A stretch of DNA of 64,000 bases from Pedobacter sp. HDW13 (GCF_011303555.1 NZ_CP049868.1:6076001-6140000); one strand, 5' to 3'; counted from the first letter of the stretch, positions 46,171-55,012 are shown. Notes: generated by a model not told the origin, from the sequence alone. Numbers and translations are program-made.

Positions 46171-47997
46171 ATGCCGCATACCTTCCATATCCCCGTTCTA
46201 GGCCTCGCCTACTCTGTTGATACGCCCTTAAAAGTTGCCCAATTTGGCATTCCATCTGTTGTTTCGATTGTTGATGATGAACTTTGTGAACGGATGCGTA
46301 AGTATCATTCCGAATTAAACCATTTGCCTTATACTTTCATCGATAAAACGGTAAACGATAGCCGCGCAAAGCGGATTACCGCTTACCTTAATTTACTGCA
46401 GCAACTGATTCATAATCAAATAGCCGACATCAAAAACCAGCTTTTTAAAACTGGTTCTGGCATAAGCCGTTATTTTGAGCTACAGTGTGAAAGTAGCCCA
46501 CTTAGAAAAGCCTATAACCAGATGCTCGAAATGCCTGCCGGCAGTAAAAGAGCTGAACGCGAAAGCCAATTGCGGGAAGCTGTAGAGGCAGGTAGCATTG
46601 ATGTAAACATTATGGCCAAGGTAGATAAGGTAAATTTTGCCGATGGTATTGATTTGGGCAGCGAAAATACCGATGCGTTAGCAGCCCTGAGGGGCTTTGC
46701 CAACAGTAAGCTGCAATCGGCTATGGTTATTTCGGCCGGACTTAACCCGCGACTGTTCAGTTACCTCGAAAACTTTGCTGGTTTTTACCCCGATGAGACC
46801 GGTCATTTCAACAAAAAAATCATTTTAAAAGTAAGCGATTACCGCTCAGCCATGGTCCAGGCTAAAATGCTGGCCAAAAAAGGCTTATGGGTATCGGAGT
46901 TCAGGATAGAATCGGGTTTAAACTGTGGCGGGCATGCTTTTGCCACCGAAGGCTTTTTACTAGGTCCCATTTTACACGAATTTAAAGAAAACCGCCTTGT
47001 CTTAAGTGAGGAACTTTGGGCGATTTATACTGCTGCCTTACAACAGAAAAAAATATACCTTGCGGCTAAACCTATCCAAAAAATAACTGCCCAGGGTGGA
47101 ATTGGTACCGCTGCAGAGCACAATCATTTATTACAAGCTTATGGCCTGGATGCAACCGGCTGGGGAAGTCCGTTTTTACTGGTAGAAGAAGCTACCAATG
47201 TAGATAGCGAAACCTTAAAAAACCTGGCCGAAGCAACTGAAAGCGATTTTTATATAAGTAATGCTTCGCCACTTGGTGTTCCGTTCAATAATTTCAGAAA
47301 AAGTACTGCCGAGCAGGAAAGGCTCCACCGCATTGCCAAAAGCAGACCAGGAAGCCCATGCACCAAAAAATATCTGTGTACCAACACCGAATTTACTGTA
47401 CAGCCTATCTGTACTGCTTCAAGGCAATACCAGCATTTAAAAATAAGGGAAATAAAGGCTTTTGCTACTTCGCCCGAAGAGCTTAAAAAGCAGATTGATG
47501 CCGTGACCGAAAAAACCTGCCTTTGCGAGGGGCTTTGTGCCTCGGTTTACCTCAAAGACGATATCCTTAAACCCAAAGAAAGTAAAGCAGTAAGCATTTG
47601 CCCGGGACCAAACCTTGCCTATTTTTCTAAAAAATACAGTTTGAAGGAAATGGTCGATCATATTTACGGTAAGGTAAACCTGCTCGAAGGCGTAAACCGT
47701 CCCAATTTATTTGTAAAAGAGCTTGGCCTTTACATCGATTATTTTAAGAAAGAATTGCAGCATTTTAACGACGATTTTAAAACAAACGTACAGAACCTAA
47801 GCCAGAAGAAACAGGCTTACCTCAGCAAATTCTATAATCAGTTATTAAACGGTGTTGAGTTTTACCGCGCCAATTTCCAGCAAGCAGATACCGATTTAAG
47901 GGTTTGGGGCGAAGAACAGGTGGCACTTTTCGAAAAAGCGGTAATGAATATCCACAGCATAAATACACAATCGCTAAATTTGAGTGCAAAAGTTTAG
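46171..47997 (+). CDS. nitronate monooxygenase-like protein with a Cys-rich C-terminal region
   Basis: A 608-residue cytoplasmic protein. Its first ~380 residues resemble FMN-binding TIM-barrel nitronate monooxygenases: IPVLGLAYSVDTPLKVAQFGIPSVVS at the N-terminus, a 'GLNCGGHAFATEGFLLGPIL' segment like the family's AGGH loop, and 'ITAQGGIGTAAEHNHLLQAYGLDATGWGSPFLLVEEA' like the phosphate-binding ADGGI strand. The C-terminal ~200 residues carry several cysteines (SPCTKKYLCTN, PICTAS, KTCLCEGLCASV, SICPGPN), which suggests a metal or Fe-S site. It has an FNR-type box upstream and lies at the head of the microaerobic island. The reaction is unknown; the family match is by motif only. Confidence 0.6.
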   Translation: MPHTFHIPVLGLAYSVDTPLKVAQFGIPSVVSIVDDELCERMRKYHSELNHLPYTFIDKTVNDSRAKRITAYLNLLQQLIHNQIADIKNQLFKTGSGISRYFELQCESSPLRKAYNQMLEMPAGSKRAERESQLREAVEAGSIDVNIMAKVDKVNFADGIDLGSENTDALAALRGFANSKLQSAMVISAGLNPRLFSYLENFAGFYPDETGHFNKKIILKVSDYRSAMVQAKMLAKKGLWVSEFRIESGLNCGGHAFATEGFLLGPILHEFKENRLVLSEELWAIYTAALQQKKIYLAAKPIQKITAQGGIGTAAEHNHLLQAYGLDATGWGSPFLLVEEATNVDSETLKNLAEATESDFYISNASPLGVPFNNFRKSTAEQERLHRIAKSRPGSPCTKKYLCTNTEFTVQPICTASRQYQHLKIREIKAFATSPEELKKQIDAVTEKTCLCEGLCASVYLKDDILKPKESKAVSICPGPNLAYFSKKYSLKEMVDHIYGKVNLLEGVNRPNLFVKELGLYIDYFKKELQHFNDDFKTNVQNLSQKKQAYLSKFYNQLLNGVEFYRANFQQADTDLRVWGEEQVALFEKAVMNIHSINTQSLNLSAKV

Positions 47998-48038
47998 GCC
48001 AAAATCTGCCTAAATGATTAATATTACCTGATTGGTTT

Positions 48039-49229
48039 ATGGAAAGAGCAAAATTACTAAGTGCCATTATCGAAAATGCGATAGATGGCATCATTACGAT
48101 AGACGATAAGGGTATAATTGAACATGTTAACCCAGCCGCATTAAAGCTATTTGGTTTCGACAGTCAGGAACTGGTTGGCCGCAATGTTTCGGTGTTAATG
48201 CCGCAGCCCGATAAAGCACAGCATGATACTTACATTAAAAACTATCACGATACAGGCAAAAAACGTATTATTGGTATTGGTCGCGAGGTGATTGGGCAAC
48301 GCAAAGATGGCTCTACTTTTCCTTTCAGGCTTGGGGTTAGCGAGGTTAAATTCAGCGACCGGAAAATCTATACCGGTTTTATCCACGATCTGAGCAAACT
48401 TAAAGAAGATGAAGCCCGCATTAAAAGTTATACCGAAGAACTGGAAGATAAAATCAGAGACCGTACGCGCGATCTGGTGAAGCTCGTAGCAGAATTAGAA
48501 TCGGCAAAAGAGCACGTAAATGCACTTTTCATCAAAGAAAAAGAACTCAACCAGCTTAAAACCAGGTTTGTTTCTATGGCATCGCACGAGTTTAGAACAC
48601 CTTTGAGCTCCATCCAGCTATCGGCTACACTGATTGACAAATACACCCCTAAGCAGGATACCGAAAACATTGAAAAACATACTGGTAAAATTAAAAATGC
48701 GGTAGGTAACCTCACTACCATTTTAAACGATTTCCTTTCGCTCGAAAAACTCGAAGCCGGTAAAGTTGAAGTTAATCCAACCTGGTTCAACATTGTAAGT
48801 TTTGCCGAAGAAATTGTAGAAGAAATGCAGCTCATCAGCAAACAAGACCAGCATATTATTTACGAACACCAGGGCGTTTCGGCGCAGGTGTATCTGGATA
48901 TCAACTTACTTAAAAACAGTATCATCAATCTCATTTCGAATGCAGTAAAGTATTCGGGCGAGAATACCATGATCCAGTTTAACAGCATTTTAAAAGATAA
49001 CGAGCTGATTGTCGAAATTAAAGATAACGGAATCGGCATCCCCGAAACTGATTTGCATAACCTATTCGAACCGTTTTTCAGGGCGCATAATACCGGCAGT
49101 ATACCTGGAACCGGCCTCGGATTAAACATTGTAAAACGTTATGCCAGTTTAATGAATGGCACCGTATCGTGCGAAAGTGCTCAGAACGTGGGTACTACAT
49201 TCCTTTTAAAATTTCCTTTTACCCCTTAA
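48039..49229 (+). CDS. FixL-like PAS sensor histidine kinase (putative heme O2 sensor)
   Basis: A 396-residue soluble kinase. The PAS domain (about 5-120) is strikingly close to that of FixL: NPAALKLFGF, ELVGRNVSVLMPQPD, then HDTYIKNYH, RIIGIGREV, GQRKDGSTFPF. Aligned to Bradyrhizobium FixL, H62 occupies the proximal heme ligand (H200) and R82 the distal Arg (R220), while N68 replaces R206 and R76 replaces H214. A coiled coil follows (about 115-170), then HisKA with H183 (SHEFRTPLSSIQ) and a HATPase domain (NLISNAVKYS, DNGIGIP, GTGLGLNIV). It has no transmembrane helices. The adjacent receiver-CRP gene 15 bases downstream is its evident partner. Heme binding is inferred. Confidence 0.82.
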   Translation: MERAKLLSAIIENAIDGIITIDDKGIIEHVNPAALKLFGFDSQELVGRNVSVLMPQPDKAQHDTYIKNYHDTGKKRIIGIGREVIGQRKDGSTFPFRLGVSEVKFSDRKIYTGFIHDLSKLKEDEARIKSYTEELEDKIRDRTRDLVKLVAELESAKEHVNALFIKEKELNQLKTRFVSMASHEFRTPLSSIQLSATLIDKYTPKQDTENIEKHTGKIKNAVGNLTTILNDFLSLEKLEAGKVEVNPTWFNIVSFAEEIVEEMQLISKQDQHIIYEHQGVSAQVYLDINLLKNSIINLISNAVKYSGENTMIQFNSILKDNELIVEIKDNGIGIPETDLHNLFEPFFRAHNTGSIPGTGLGLNIVKRYASLMNGTVSCESAQNVGTTFLLKFPFTP

Positions 49230-49244
49230 CAAAATCTTCCCCGC

Positions 49245-50276
49245 ATGAAAAAGAAAATACTGATTATTGAAGATAACGACGACATCCGCGAAAGCACGGC
49301 CGAAATCCTCTCGCTGGCCGGTTACGAAACTTTTACTGCAAACAATGGAAAAATCGGGGTAGAACTGGCGATCAAATATCACCCCCATCTCATTTTGTGT
49401 GATATTATGATGCCCGAACTGGATGGCTATGGTGTGCTTTACCTGCTGCATAAAAACCCGCAAACAGCTTCCATCCCTTTCATTTTTATTACAGCAAAAA
49501 GCGAACGTACCGATATGCGCAAGGGAATGGAAATGGGTGCCGACGATTACCTCACCAAGCCTTTTGATGATATAGAACTGCTTAATGCCATAGAAGGACG
49601 ATTAAAAAAAAGTAAAACCAGCGGTCATTTTAACGGCGCAGATATTGATACCCAATCGTTATTTACCGAACTGATAAAAAAAGGAAAGAGTCGTGTTTTG
49701 GCCAATAAACAGGTTATTTATGTGGAGGAAGATGAGCCTAACCATGTTTATTACCTAAAAAAGGGACAGGTAAAAACCTACAAACGTTTTAAAGATGGCC
49801 GCGAGCTTTCTTCGGCACTTTACCAAACCGGCGACTTTTTTGGTTACGAAAGCCTTTTTACCGAGCGCGCCTACGAAGACAATGCGGCGACTCTTGCCGA
49901 TTGCGAGCTCATTTTAATTCCCAAATCAGAATTTACCGATTATCTTTACCAGCACCAGCCCTTATCGGCAGCTTTTATCCGTCTGTTATCGGGCAGTGTG
50001 CGCGATAAGGAAAACCAGATGCTGCAACTGGCCTATTTTTCGGTGCGTAAACGTGTTGCAGATGCTTTGGTGCAGGTTGCAGAAAAATTCAGTGCGATTG
50101 AAAACGATAGCTCTACCATTAAAATATCGCGCGATGACCTTGCCGCAATGGTAGGCACTGCAAGCGAAACGGTAAGCCGCATGCTGGCCGATTTTAAAGA
50201 AGAAAAACTGATTGAAAAAAGTGGTAATGCAATAAAGATTACCGCTGTTTCCAAATTGAAAAACATTAAACAGTAA
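49245..50276 (+). CDS. response regulator with fused CRP/FNR domain (REC-cNMP-HTH)
   Basis: A 343-residue protein. The receiver domain (about 1-122) has phosphoacceptor D53 (LILCDIMMPELDG) and K in YLTKPF. It is joined to a CRP-like effector (about 135-340): a beta-roll (VIYVEEDEPNHVYYLKKGQVKTYKRFKDGRE), a dimer helix and a winged helix with recognition helix TASETVSRML. E308, S311 and R312 match the FNR residues that read the TTGAT half-site. No N-terminal Fe-S cysteines are present, so input should come from phosphorylation by the FixL-like kinase rather than from a cluster. It would fuse FixJ and FixK functions and control the FNR boxes at 46112 and 50524. Confidence 0.87.
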   Translation: MKKKILIIEDNDDIRESTAEILSLAGYETFTANNGKIGVELAIKYHPHLILCDIMMPELDGYGVLYLLHKNPQTASIPFIFITAKSERTDMRKGMEMGADDYLTKPFDDIELLNAIEGRLKKSKTSGHFNGADIDTQSLFTELIKKGKSRVLANKQVIYVEEDEPNHVYYLKKGQVKTYKRFKDGRELSSALYQTGDFFGYESLFTERAYEDNAATLADCELILIPKSEFTDYLYQHQPLSAAFIRLLSGSVRDKENQMLQLAYFSVRKRVADALVQVAEKFSAIENDSSTIKISRDDLAAMVGTASETVSRMLADFKEEKLIEKSGNAIKITAVSKLKNIKQ

Positions 50277-50289
50277 AACTAGTATTGCT

Positions 50290-50500
50290 ACGATGGTCTG
50301 TGTCTCCACATACCATTAGCCTTTACGCTCCCGCCATGGTCAATGTCTGCACTGATCATTAGCTTTTATGCTTGCGCGCGTTTCTAACGCGTGCTTAAAT
50401 AACCAAACGATTGTATCGTTTAACAAAAAGCCAGGTGGCAACACCCAACTTCACAGCAATCAACCTAATCCGTGTTTTTCCGTGTCTCCGTGGTCACACC
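50290..50500. repeat. composite intergenic repeat (double hairpin plus CCGTG element)
   Basis: GCGCGTTT/AACGCG (about 50375-50391) and AAACGAT/ATCGTTT (50405-50421) form two hairpins, followed by the CCGTG cluster at 50468-50494. The same composite occurs at 10530-10679 and 19396-19640. With a promoter region it fills the 330-base gap 50277-50606; there is no gene. Confidence 0.6.
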
Positions 50501-50523
50501 AGGCTAACCCAAACCAGCATTTC

Positions 50524-50535
50524 TGATCAACATCA
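50524..50535 (+). promoter_or_regulatory. FNR-type box upstream of the hemN/ccoI operon
   Basis: TGATCAACATCA is a perfect TGAT-N4-ATCA palindrome, the core FNR/FixK site. It is about 65 bases upstream of the transcription start expected from the TAGTTTTG -7 box at 50581, a distance near that of class I activation. Confidence 0.6.
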
Positions 50536-50580
50536 TTTTTTCAGCTGACTAACCTCACTGCTCCCACCATCAACAAATTA

Positions 50581-50588
50581 TAGTTTTG
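50581..50588 (+). promoter_or_regulatory. TAnnTTTG -7 box of the hemN/ccoI operon
   Basis: TAGTTTTG is a perfect -7 match, 18 bases before the chosen ATG at 50607. Its presence argues against the in-frame TTG at 50586, which lies inside the box. Confidence 0.55.
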
Positions 50589-50606
50589 AATACTAAAAAT
50601 TTGTTT

Positions 50607-51038
50607 ATGAAAGCAATTGCTTATAACATTAAGCCCGACGAAAAAGAATGCCTGGTTCTGGCTAACCACAAGAAACACGATATCACCATTATCGCCAACA
50701 GCCTATCGGCCGAAACCATCGCCTTTGCTGCAGGAAAGGAAACTTTACTTGTTTTCAATAACGATACGGTAGATCAGGCGCTCATTGCCCGATTAAAAGA
50801 ACTGGGTGTAAAATACATTGCAACCTCCTCTTTCGAAACAAGTCACCTCGATTTAAAATCGGCGGCAACAGCAGGTTTTAAGATTGCCAATGTACCGCTA
50901 AAAGACGGGCAAAGTGCATTAGACCGGATGCAGCAGGTGATTAAAAACCTCGATAACTGGGCCGCTGGAAAATGTGTAGGCAGTGCCTGCTGCTGCCAGA
51001 ATAACTGCTCCGTTCCGAAAACATTAAATAAAGCCTGA
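50607..51038 (+). CDS. orphan D-2-hydroxyacid dehydrogenase N-terminal domain with a Cys-rich tail
   Basis: A 143-residue protein. Residues 1-110 match the catalytic (flavodoxin-like) N-terminal domain of D-lactate dehydrogenase: MKAIAYNIKPDEKECL, ETIAFAAGKETLLVFNNDTVDQAL, LKELGVKYIATSSFETSHLDLKSAATAGFKIANVPL. The NAD-binding domain with GxGxxG and the catalytic Arg/Glu/His set are absent. Instead it ends in a Cys cluster (KCVGSACCCQNNC). It cannot be a dehydrogenase and may be a metal-binding or regulatory protein. It is the first gene of the operon with hemN: its TGA overlaps the hemN ATG. An FNR-type box lies upstream. Confidence 0.7.
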   Translation: MKAIAYNIKPDEKECLVLANHKKHDITIIANSLSAETIAFAAGKETLLVFNNDTVDQALIARLKELGVKYIATSSFETSHLDLKSAATAGFKIANVPLKDGQSALDRMQQVIKNLDNWAAGKCVGSACCCQNNCSVPKTLNKA

Positions 51039-52384
51039 TGGATACCTTAAACCTGCTTAAAAAGTACAATGTTGCAGCCCCGCGCTACACCAGCTACCCT
51101 ACTGTTCCGTTTTGGGAAACCGACCGTTTTGACGAGGCACAGTGGCAGCTTTCGGTAAAAAATACTTTTGCCGATTATAACAGCGAGGGCATTAGCCTCT
51201 ATATACACCTGCCCTTTTGCGAGAGCTTGTGCACTTATTGTGGCTGCAACACCCGCATTACCAAAAACCATCAGGTAGAAGCACCTTACATTGATGCGGT
51301 ATTGAAGGAATGGGACATGTACCTGCAGGTTTTGGGCAGCAGGCCTAAAATAAAAGAATTGCACCTGGGTGGCGGTACGCCTACCTTTTTCAATGCACAG
51401 CACCTCGAAAAACTGATTGACGGCATTATCAGTACATGCGAGCCCACAAGCGATGCTGAATTTTCGTTTGAAGCGCACCCCGATAATACCACCGAAGCGC
51501 ATTTAACAACCCTATTTAATTTAGGTTTTAAACGACTGAGCCTGGGCATCCAGGATTTCGATCCGAAAGTGCAGTTGATGATTAACCGTTTTCAAACACC
51601 TGCACAGGTAGCAGACATTACAGCGCTGGCCCGAAAAATTGGCTATACCTCAATCAATTTCGATTTGATTTATGGACTCCCCTTTCAAACCGAGGCTGGT
51701 TTGAGCGAAACCCTGCAAGAGGTAATCAGGATCAATCCCGATAGAATTGCCTTTTACAGCTATGCGCACGTGCCCTGGCTAAAGCCCGGACAACGCCGCT
51801 ACACCGAAAAAGACCTGCCACAAGGCGAAGCTAAATTCGGTTTATATCAATTAGGCAAGGATGCACTGCTTGCAGCTGGCTATTATGATATCGGCATGGA
51901 TCACTTTGCCAGAAAGCACGATAATTTGTACCTGGCTGCGCAACAAAACAACCTCCACCGAAATTTTATGGGCTATACCCATCAGCACACACAACTGCTT
52001 ATTGGGCTTGGTGTTTCTTCAATCAGCGACAGTTACACTGCTTTTGCCCAAAATGTGAAGACAGTTGAAGTGTACCTTGAAGCCATTAACGGTGGTTGTT
52101 TTGCGATAGAAAAGGGTCACATTCTCTCGCGCAAAGATTTAAAAATCCGCAGGCACATCCGCAATATTATGTGCGATGGCAAGAGCCTTTTCCTGGATGG
52201 TATTCCCAAACAGGCCTATTATAAGCTAGCTTCACTGCTTGATGACGGTTTAATTTCGCTAACCGAAAACCAGTTAAGCGTAAATCCAAAGGGAAAGCCC
52301 TTTTTAAGAAACATCTGTATGGCTTTCGATGAACGCCTATGGGAAAAAACACCCGAAAGCCAGATGTTCAGCTATGCCATATAA
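51038..52384 (+). CDS. hemN: oxygen-independent coproporphyrinogen III dehydrogenase (radical SAM)
   Basis: A 448-residue radical SAM enzyme that converts coproporphyrinogen III to protoporphyrinogen IX without O2 in heme synthesis. It shows PRYTSYPTVPFW near the N-terminus, the cluster motif CESLCTYCGC (C61, C65, C68, plus C70), a GGGTP motif (HLGGGTPTFF) and the HemN C-terminal domain (DGKSLF... LDDGLISLTENQLSVNPKG). The length suits HemN rather than the shorter HemW. Its ATG overlaps the stop of the preceding LDH-like gene. It supports the supply of heme to the cbb3 oxidase encoded next, under the FNR-type box at 50524. Confidence 0.93.
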   Translation: MDTLNLLKKYNVAAPRYTSYPTVPFWETDRFDEAQWQLSVKNTFADYNSEGISLYIHLPFCESLCTYCGCNTRITKNHQVEAPYIDAVLKEWDMYLQVLGSRPKIKELHLGGGTPTFFNAQHLEKLIDGIISTCEPTSDAEFSFEAHPDNTTEAHLTTLFNLGFKRLSLGIQDFDPKVQLMINRFQTPAQVADITALARKIGYTSINFDLIYGLPFQTEAGLSETLQEVIRINPDRIAFYSYAHVPWLKPGQRRYTEKDLPQGEAKFGLYQLGKDALLAAGYYDIGMDHFARKHDNLYLAAQQNNLHRNFMGYTHQHTQLLIGLGVSSISDSYTAFAQNVKTVEVYLEAINGGCFAIEKGHILSRKDLKIRRHIRNIMCDGKSLFLDGIPKQAYYKLASLLDDGLISLTENQLSVNPKGKPFLRNICMAFDERLWEKTPESQMFSYAI

Positions 52385-52428
52385 AACCCTGTGAAATAGC
52401 CTATCGATAAAACACCAATTAACCGCTT

Positions 52429-54813
52429 ATGGAAAGTCAAAACACAACGGCTGCAGCAACACTTTGTTACCACTGCGGCGAGCCTTTAGAACAGATTAAA
52501 TTTACCTATAGCGGTCACGATTTTTGCTGTACAGGCTGCAAGAGCGTTTATAAAATCCTATCCGAAAACAACCTTTGCAATTATTATACATACAACGATT
52601 CGCCTGGAAAAAGGGCTGAACAAAGCACCCATTTCGAATATCTCGACGAGCCTGCCATTATCAGTCAGCTACTCGATTACCAGCACGATAAGGCCAGCAT
52701 TGTAACCTTTTACATTCCGGCCATTCATTGCAGTTCGTGCATCTGGCTTTTAGAGCATTTGTATAAAATTAATCCTGCCATTTTTTCTTCGCGCATCGAT
52801 TTTTTAAAACGCCAGGTAACCATCAGTTTCAGGCACGAAGAAGTTCCGCTCCGTAAACTCGTCGAAATTTTAAACGAAATCGGCTATGCTCCCTTAATCA
52901 GTCTGCAGGATGTAGTGAAAGAAAATAACCGCTCAATCAACAAGCAGCTGATCCAAAAAATTGCAGTTGCAGGCTTTTTAATGGGCAACGTAATGCTGTT
53001 TAGTTTCCCTGAATATTTTGGGCTGAATGGCTTCGAAAAGCAATTTCAACAGCTGTTTGGCTGGCTAAACCTTACCTTTTCTATTCCTGCGGCATTTTAC
53101 TGTGGTAAAGATTACTTTGTTTCGGCAATAACCAGTTTAAAACACAAACAGGTTAACCTCGATACCCCGCTGGCCCTGATTATAGCCATGCTCTTTTTAC
53201 GCACGGCTTACGACATCCTTTCGGGCACCGGGCCTGGCTTTGCCGATACGCTTACCGGACTGGTATTCCTGCTGCTGATGGGCAAATGGATTAAACAACG
53301 TACCTATCACCATATCTCTTTTGACCGCGATTACCGCTCTTACTTTCCGATTGCCGTTACCAAAATGATTAACGGGATAGAAAAACCTACAGCGATAGCT
53401 GATATCGCCATTGGTGACAGGCTTTGGATCAGGAATGGTGAAATTGTGCCTGCCGATGCCATTTTAATGAAAGGCGATGCCTGGATGGATATGAGTTTTG
53501 TAACCGGCGAAGCTGAACCGGTGCATAAAGTGCTTGGCGAAATTATTTATGCCGGCGGCAGGCAAACCGCCCAAGCCATAGAACTGGAGGTAATTAAACC
53601 GGTATCGCAAAGTTACCTAACCGGCTTATGGAACAATGAAAATTACCAGGCCGATTTAAAAAAACAGAACTTTAACGACCGCGTAGCCAAATATTTCAGT
53701 CTGGGTGTTTTTATACTGGCCTTTTCGGCAGCGATTTACTGGCTACTGCAAAATGATAGCAGTAGAGCCTGGGCAGCCTTTACCGCCGTTGTAATTGTGG
53801 CCTGCCCCTGCGTATTATCGCTTAGCACACCTTTTACCCTTTCGGCCATCCTTTCTATTTTCGATAAAAAAGGTTTTTACGTTAAAAACACCGATGCTGT
53901 GGAAGCACTTGCAGCTTGCGACATGGTGATTTTCGATAAAACCGGTACTTTAACCAGCACCGAAAATGCCAGTCTCTCTTTTGAAGGCCAGCTTGATGAT
54001 CACGAACAACGTTTAATTGCTTCGCTGGTTAGAAACTCTTCGCATCCCTTAAGTCGCCACATTTTAAAACACCTGCATTGCGATGATTTTTTGCCGGTAA
54101 GCCATTATATCGAACGCGCTGGCAAAGGCATTTCGGGACGGGTAAACCAGCAGCAGATTTATCTCGGAAACCATGCCATGATGCCCGAAAATGTTAAGGT
54201 TGCAAACAGCAATGGGGTGCATATAGTAATCGGCAATCAGTACAAAGGCAATTTCCAAATGAAGCAGCAATGGCGTGGGGGATTAACCCAGCTGATCCAA
54301 AAGCTAGACAAAAGGTTTAAAATGCATGTACTATCGGGCGATACAGACCGCGAATACACAGCATTAAAAACCATGTTCCCATCCAATACCAAAATCAATT
54401 TCAGGCAGAGCCCTCATCAAAAACTAGATTATGTATTGCAGCAACAAAGGGCCAGACATAAGGTAATGATGCTGGGCGACGGCCTGAATGACGCTGGTGC
54501 TCTAAAACAGAGTGATTTTGGCGTGGCCATAACCGATAACATTAACAACTTTACCCCTGGTTGCGATGCCATTTTAACCGGAAACGGCCTTAACCTGATT
54601 CCCAACTTTATTGCGTTAAGCCGCGATGGGCTCAAAGTGGTTAAAATCAGTTTTGCCATTGCCATTGCCTATAACTGTGTTGGTTTGTATTTCGCAGTTC
54701 AGGGCACTTTATATCCTTTAATTGCCGCTGTACTCATGCCCATCAGTACCATTACCATTATCTCTTTTACCTCCATTGCCACACACTTTTTTGCACGTAA
54801 AAATAAATTATGA
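52429..54813 (+). CDS. ccoI: copper-transporting P1B-type ATPase CcoI/FixI for cbb3 oxidase assembly
   Basis: A 794-residue membrane ATPase that exports copper for the CuB site of the cbb3 oxidase. The N-terminus has a Cys-rich zinc-ribbon-like domain (CYHCGEPL, CCTGCKSVY), followed by an HMA domain with C101-x-x-C104 (HCSSCIWLLEHL). The transmembrane CPC motif is at 459-461 (VACPCVLS). The P-domain has DKTGT (D503), TGEAEPVHK in the A-domain, and MLGDGLNDAGAL near the C-terminus. The 3' end overlaps ccoS by four bases (ATGA), as in known fix/cco operons. Confidence 0.93.
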   Translation: MESQNTTAAATLCYHCGEPLEQIKFTYSGHDFCCTGCKSVYKILSENNLCNYYTYNDSPGKRAEQSTHFEYLDEPAIISQLLDYQHDKASIVTFYIPAIHCSSCIWLLEHLYKINPAIFSSRIDFLKRQVTISFRHEEVPLRKLVEILNEIGYAPLISLQDVVKENNRSINKQLIQKIAVAGFLMGNVMLFSFPEYFGLNGFEKQFQQLFGWLNLTFSIPAAFYCGKDYFVSAITSLKHKQVNLDTPLALIIAMLFLRTAYDILSGTGPGFADTLTGLVFLLLMGKWIKQRTYHHISFDRDYRSYFPIAVTKMINGIEKPTAIADIAIGDRLWIRNGEIVPADAILMKGDAWMDMSFVTGEAEPVHKVLGEIIYAGGRQTAQAIELEVIKPVSQSYLTGLWNNENYQADLKKQNFNDRVAKYFSLGVFILAFSAAIYWLLQNDSSRAWAAFTAVVIVACPCVLSLSTPFTLSAILSIFDKKGFYVKNTDAVEALAACDMVIFDKTGTLTSTENASLSFEGQLDDHEQRLIASLVRNSSHPLSRHILKHLHCDDFLPVSHYIERAGKGISGRVNQQQIYLGNHAMMPENVKVANSNGVHIVIGNQYKGNFQMKQQWRGGLTQLIQKLDKRFKMHVLSGDTDREYTALKTMFPSNTKINFRQSPHQKLDYVLQQQRARHKVMMLGDGLNDAGALKQSDFGVAITDNINNFTPGCDAILTGNGLNLIPNFIALSRDGLKVVKISFAIAIAYNCVGLYFAVQGTLYPLIAAVLMPISTITIISFTSIATHFFARKNKL

Positions 54814-54992
54814 ACATCCTGTATTTTTTAGTCGGTTGCAGCGTATTAATGGCCCTGATTTTTCTGGCTGCATTTTTCTGGGCTTCCAAAACCGGTCAGC
54901 ACGATGATGTGTACACCCCAGGCATGCGCATCCTTTTCGACGATGAAACCAAAAGTGACGACAATCACATTTCAAACCAACCCACATCATAA
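54810..54992 (+). CDS. ccoS: cbb3-type oxidase assembly protein CcoS
   Basis: A 60-residue protein with one N-terminal transmembrane helix (ILYFLVGCSVLMALIFLAAFFWA) and the conserved 'TGQ..D...P..RIL.DD' pattern (TGQHDDVYTPGMRILFDDE) of CcoS. It is needed to insert cofactors into the cbb3 oxidase. Its ATG overlaps the stop of ccoI. Confidence 0.9.
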   Translation: MNILYFLVGCSVLMALIFLAAFFWASKTGQHDDVYTPGMRILFDDETKSDDNHISNQPTS

Positions 54993-55012
54993 TTGGGCAC
55001 AGCCAGCCTGAA

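Noticed and set aside
50586..50606. TTG start seven codons upstream for the LDH-like gene
   Set aside because: It lies inside the TAGTTTTG promoter box, and ATG at 50607 matches the family's N-terminus (MKAIAYN).
51047..51502. 151-residue antisense frame inside hemN
   Set aside because: hemN is intact and carries its radical SAM motif here. The antisense frame has no motif and no start signal.
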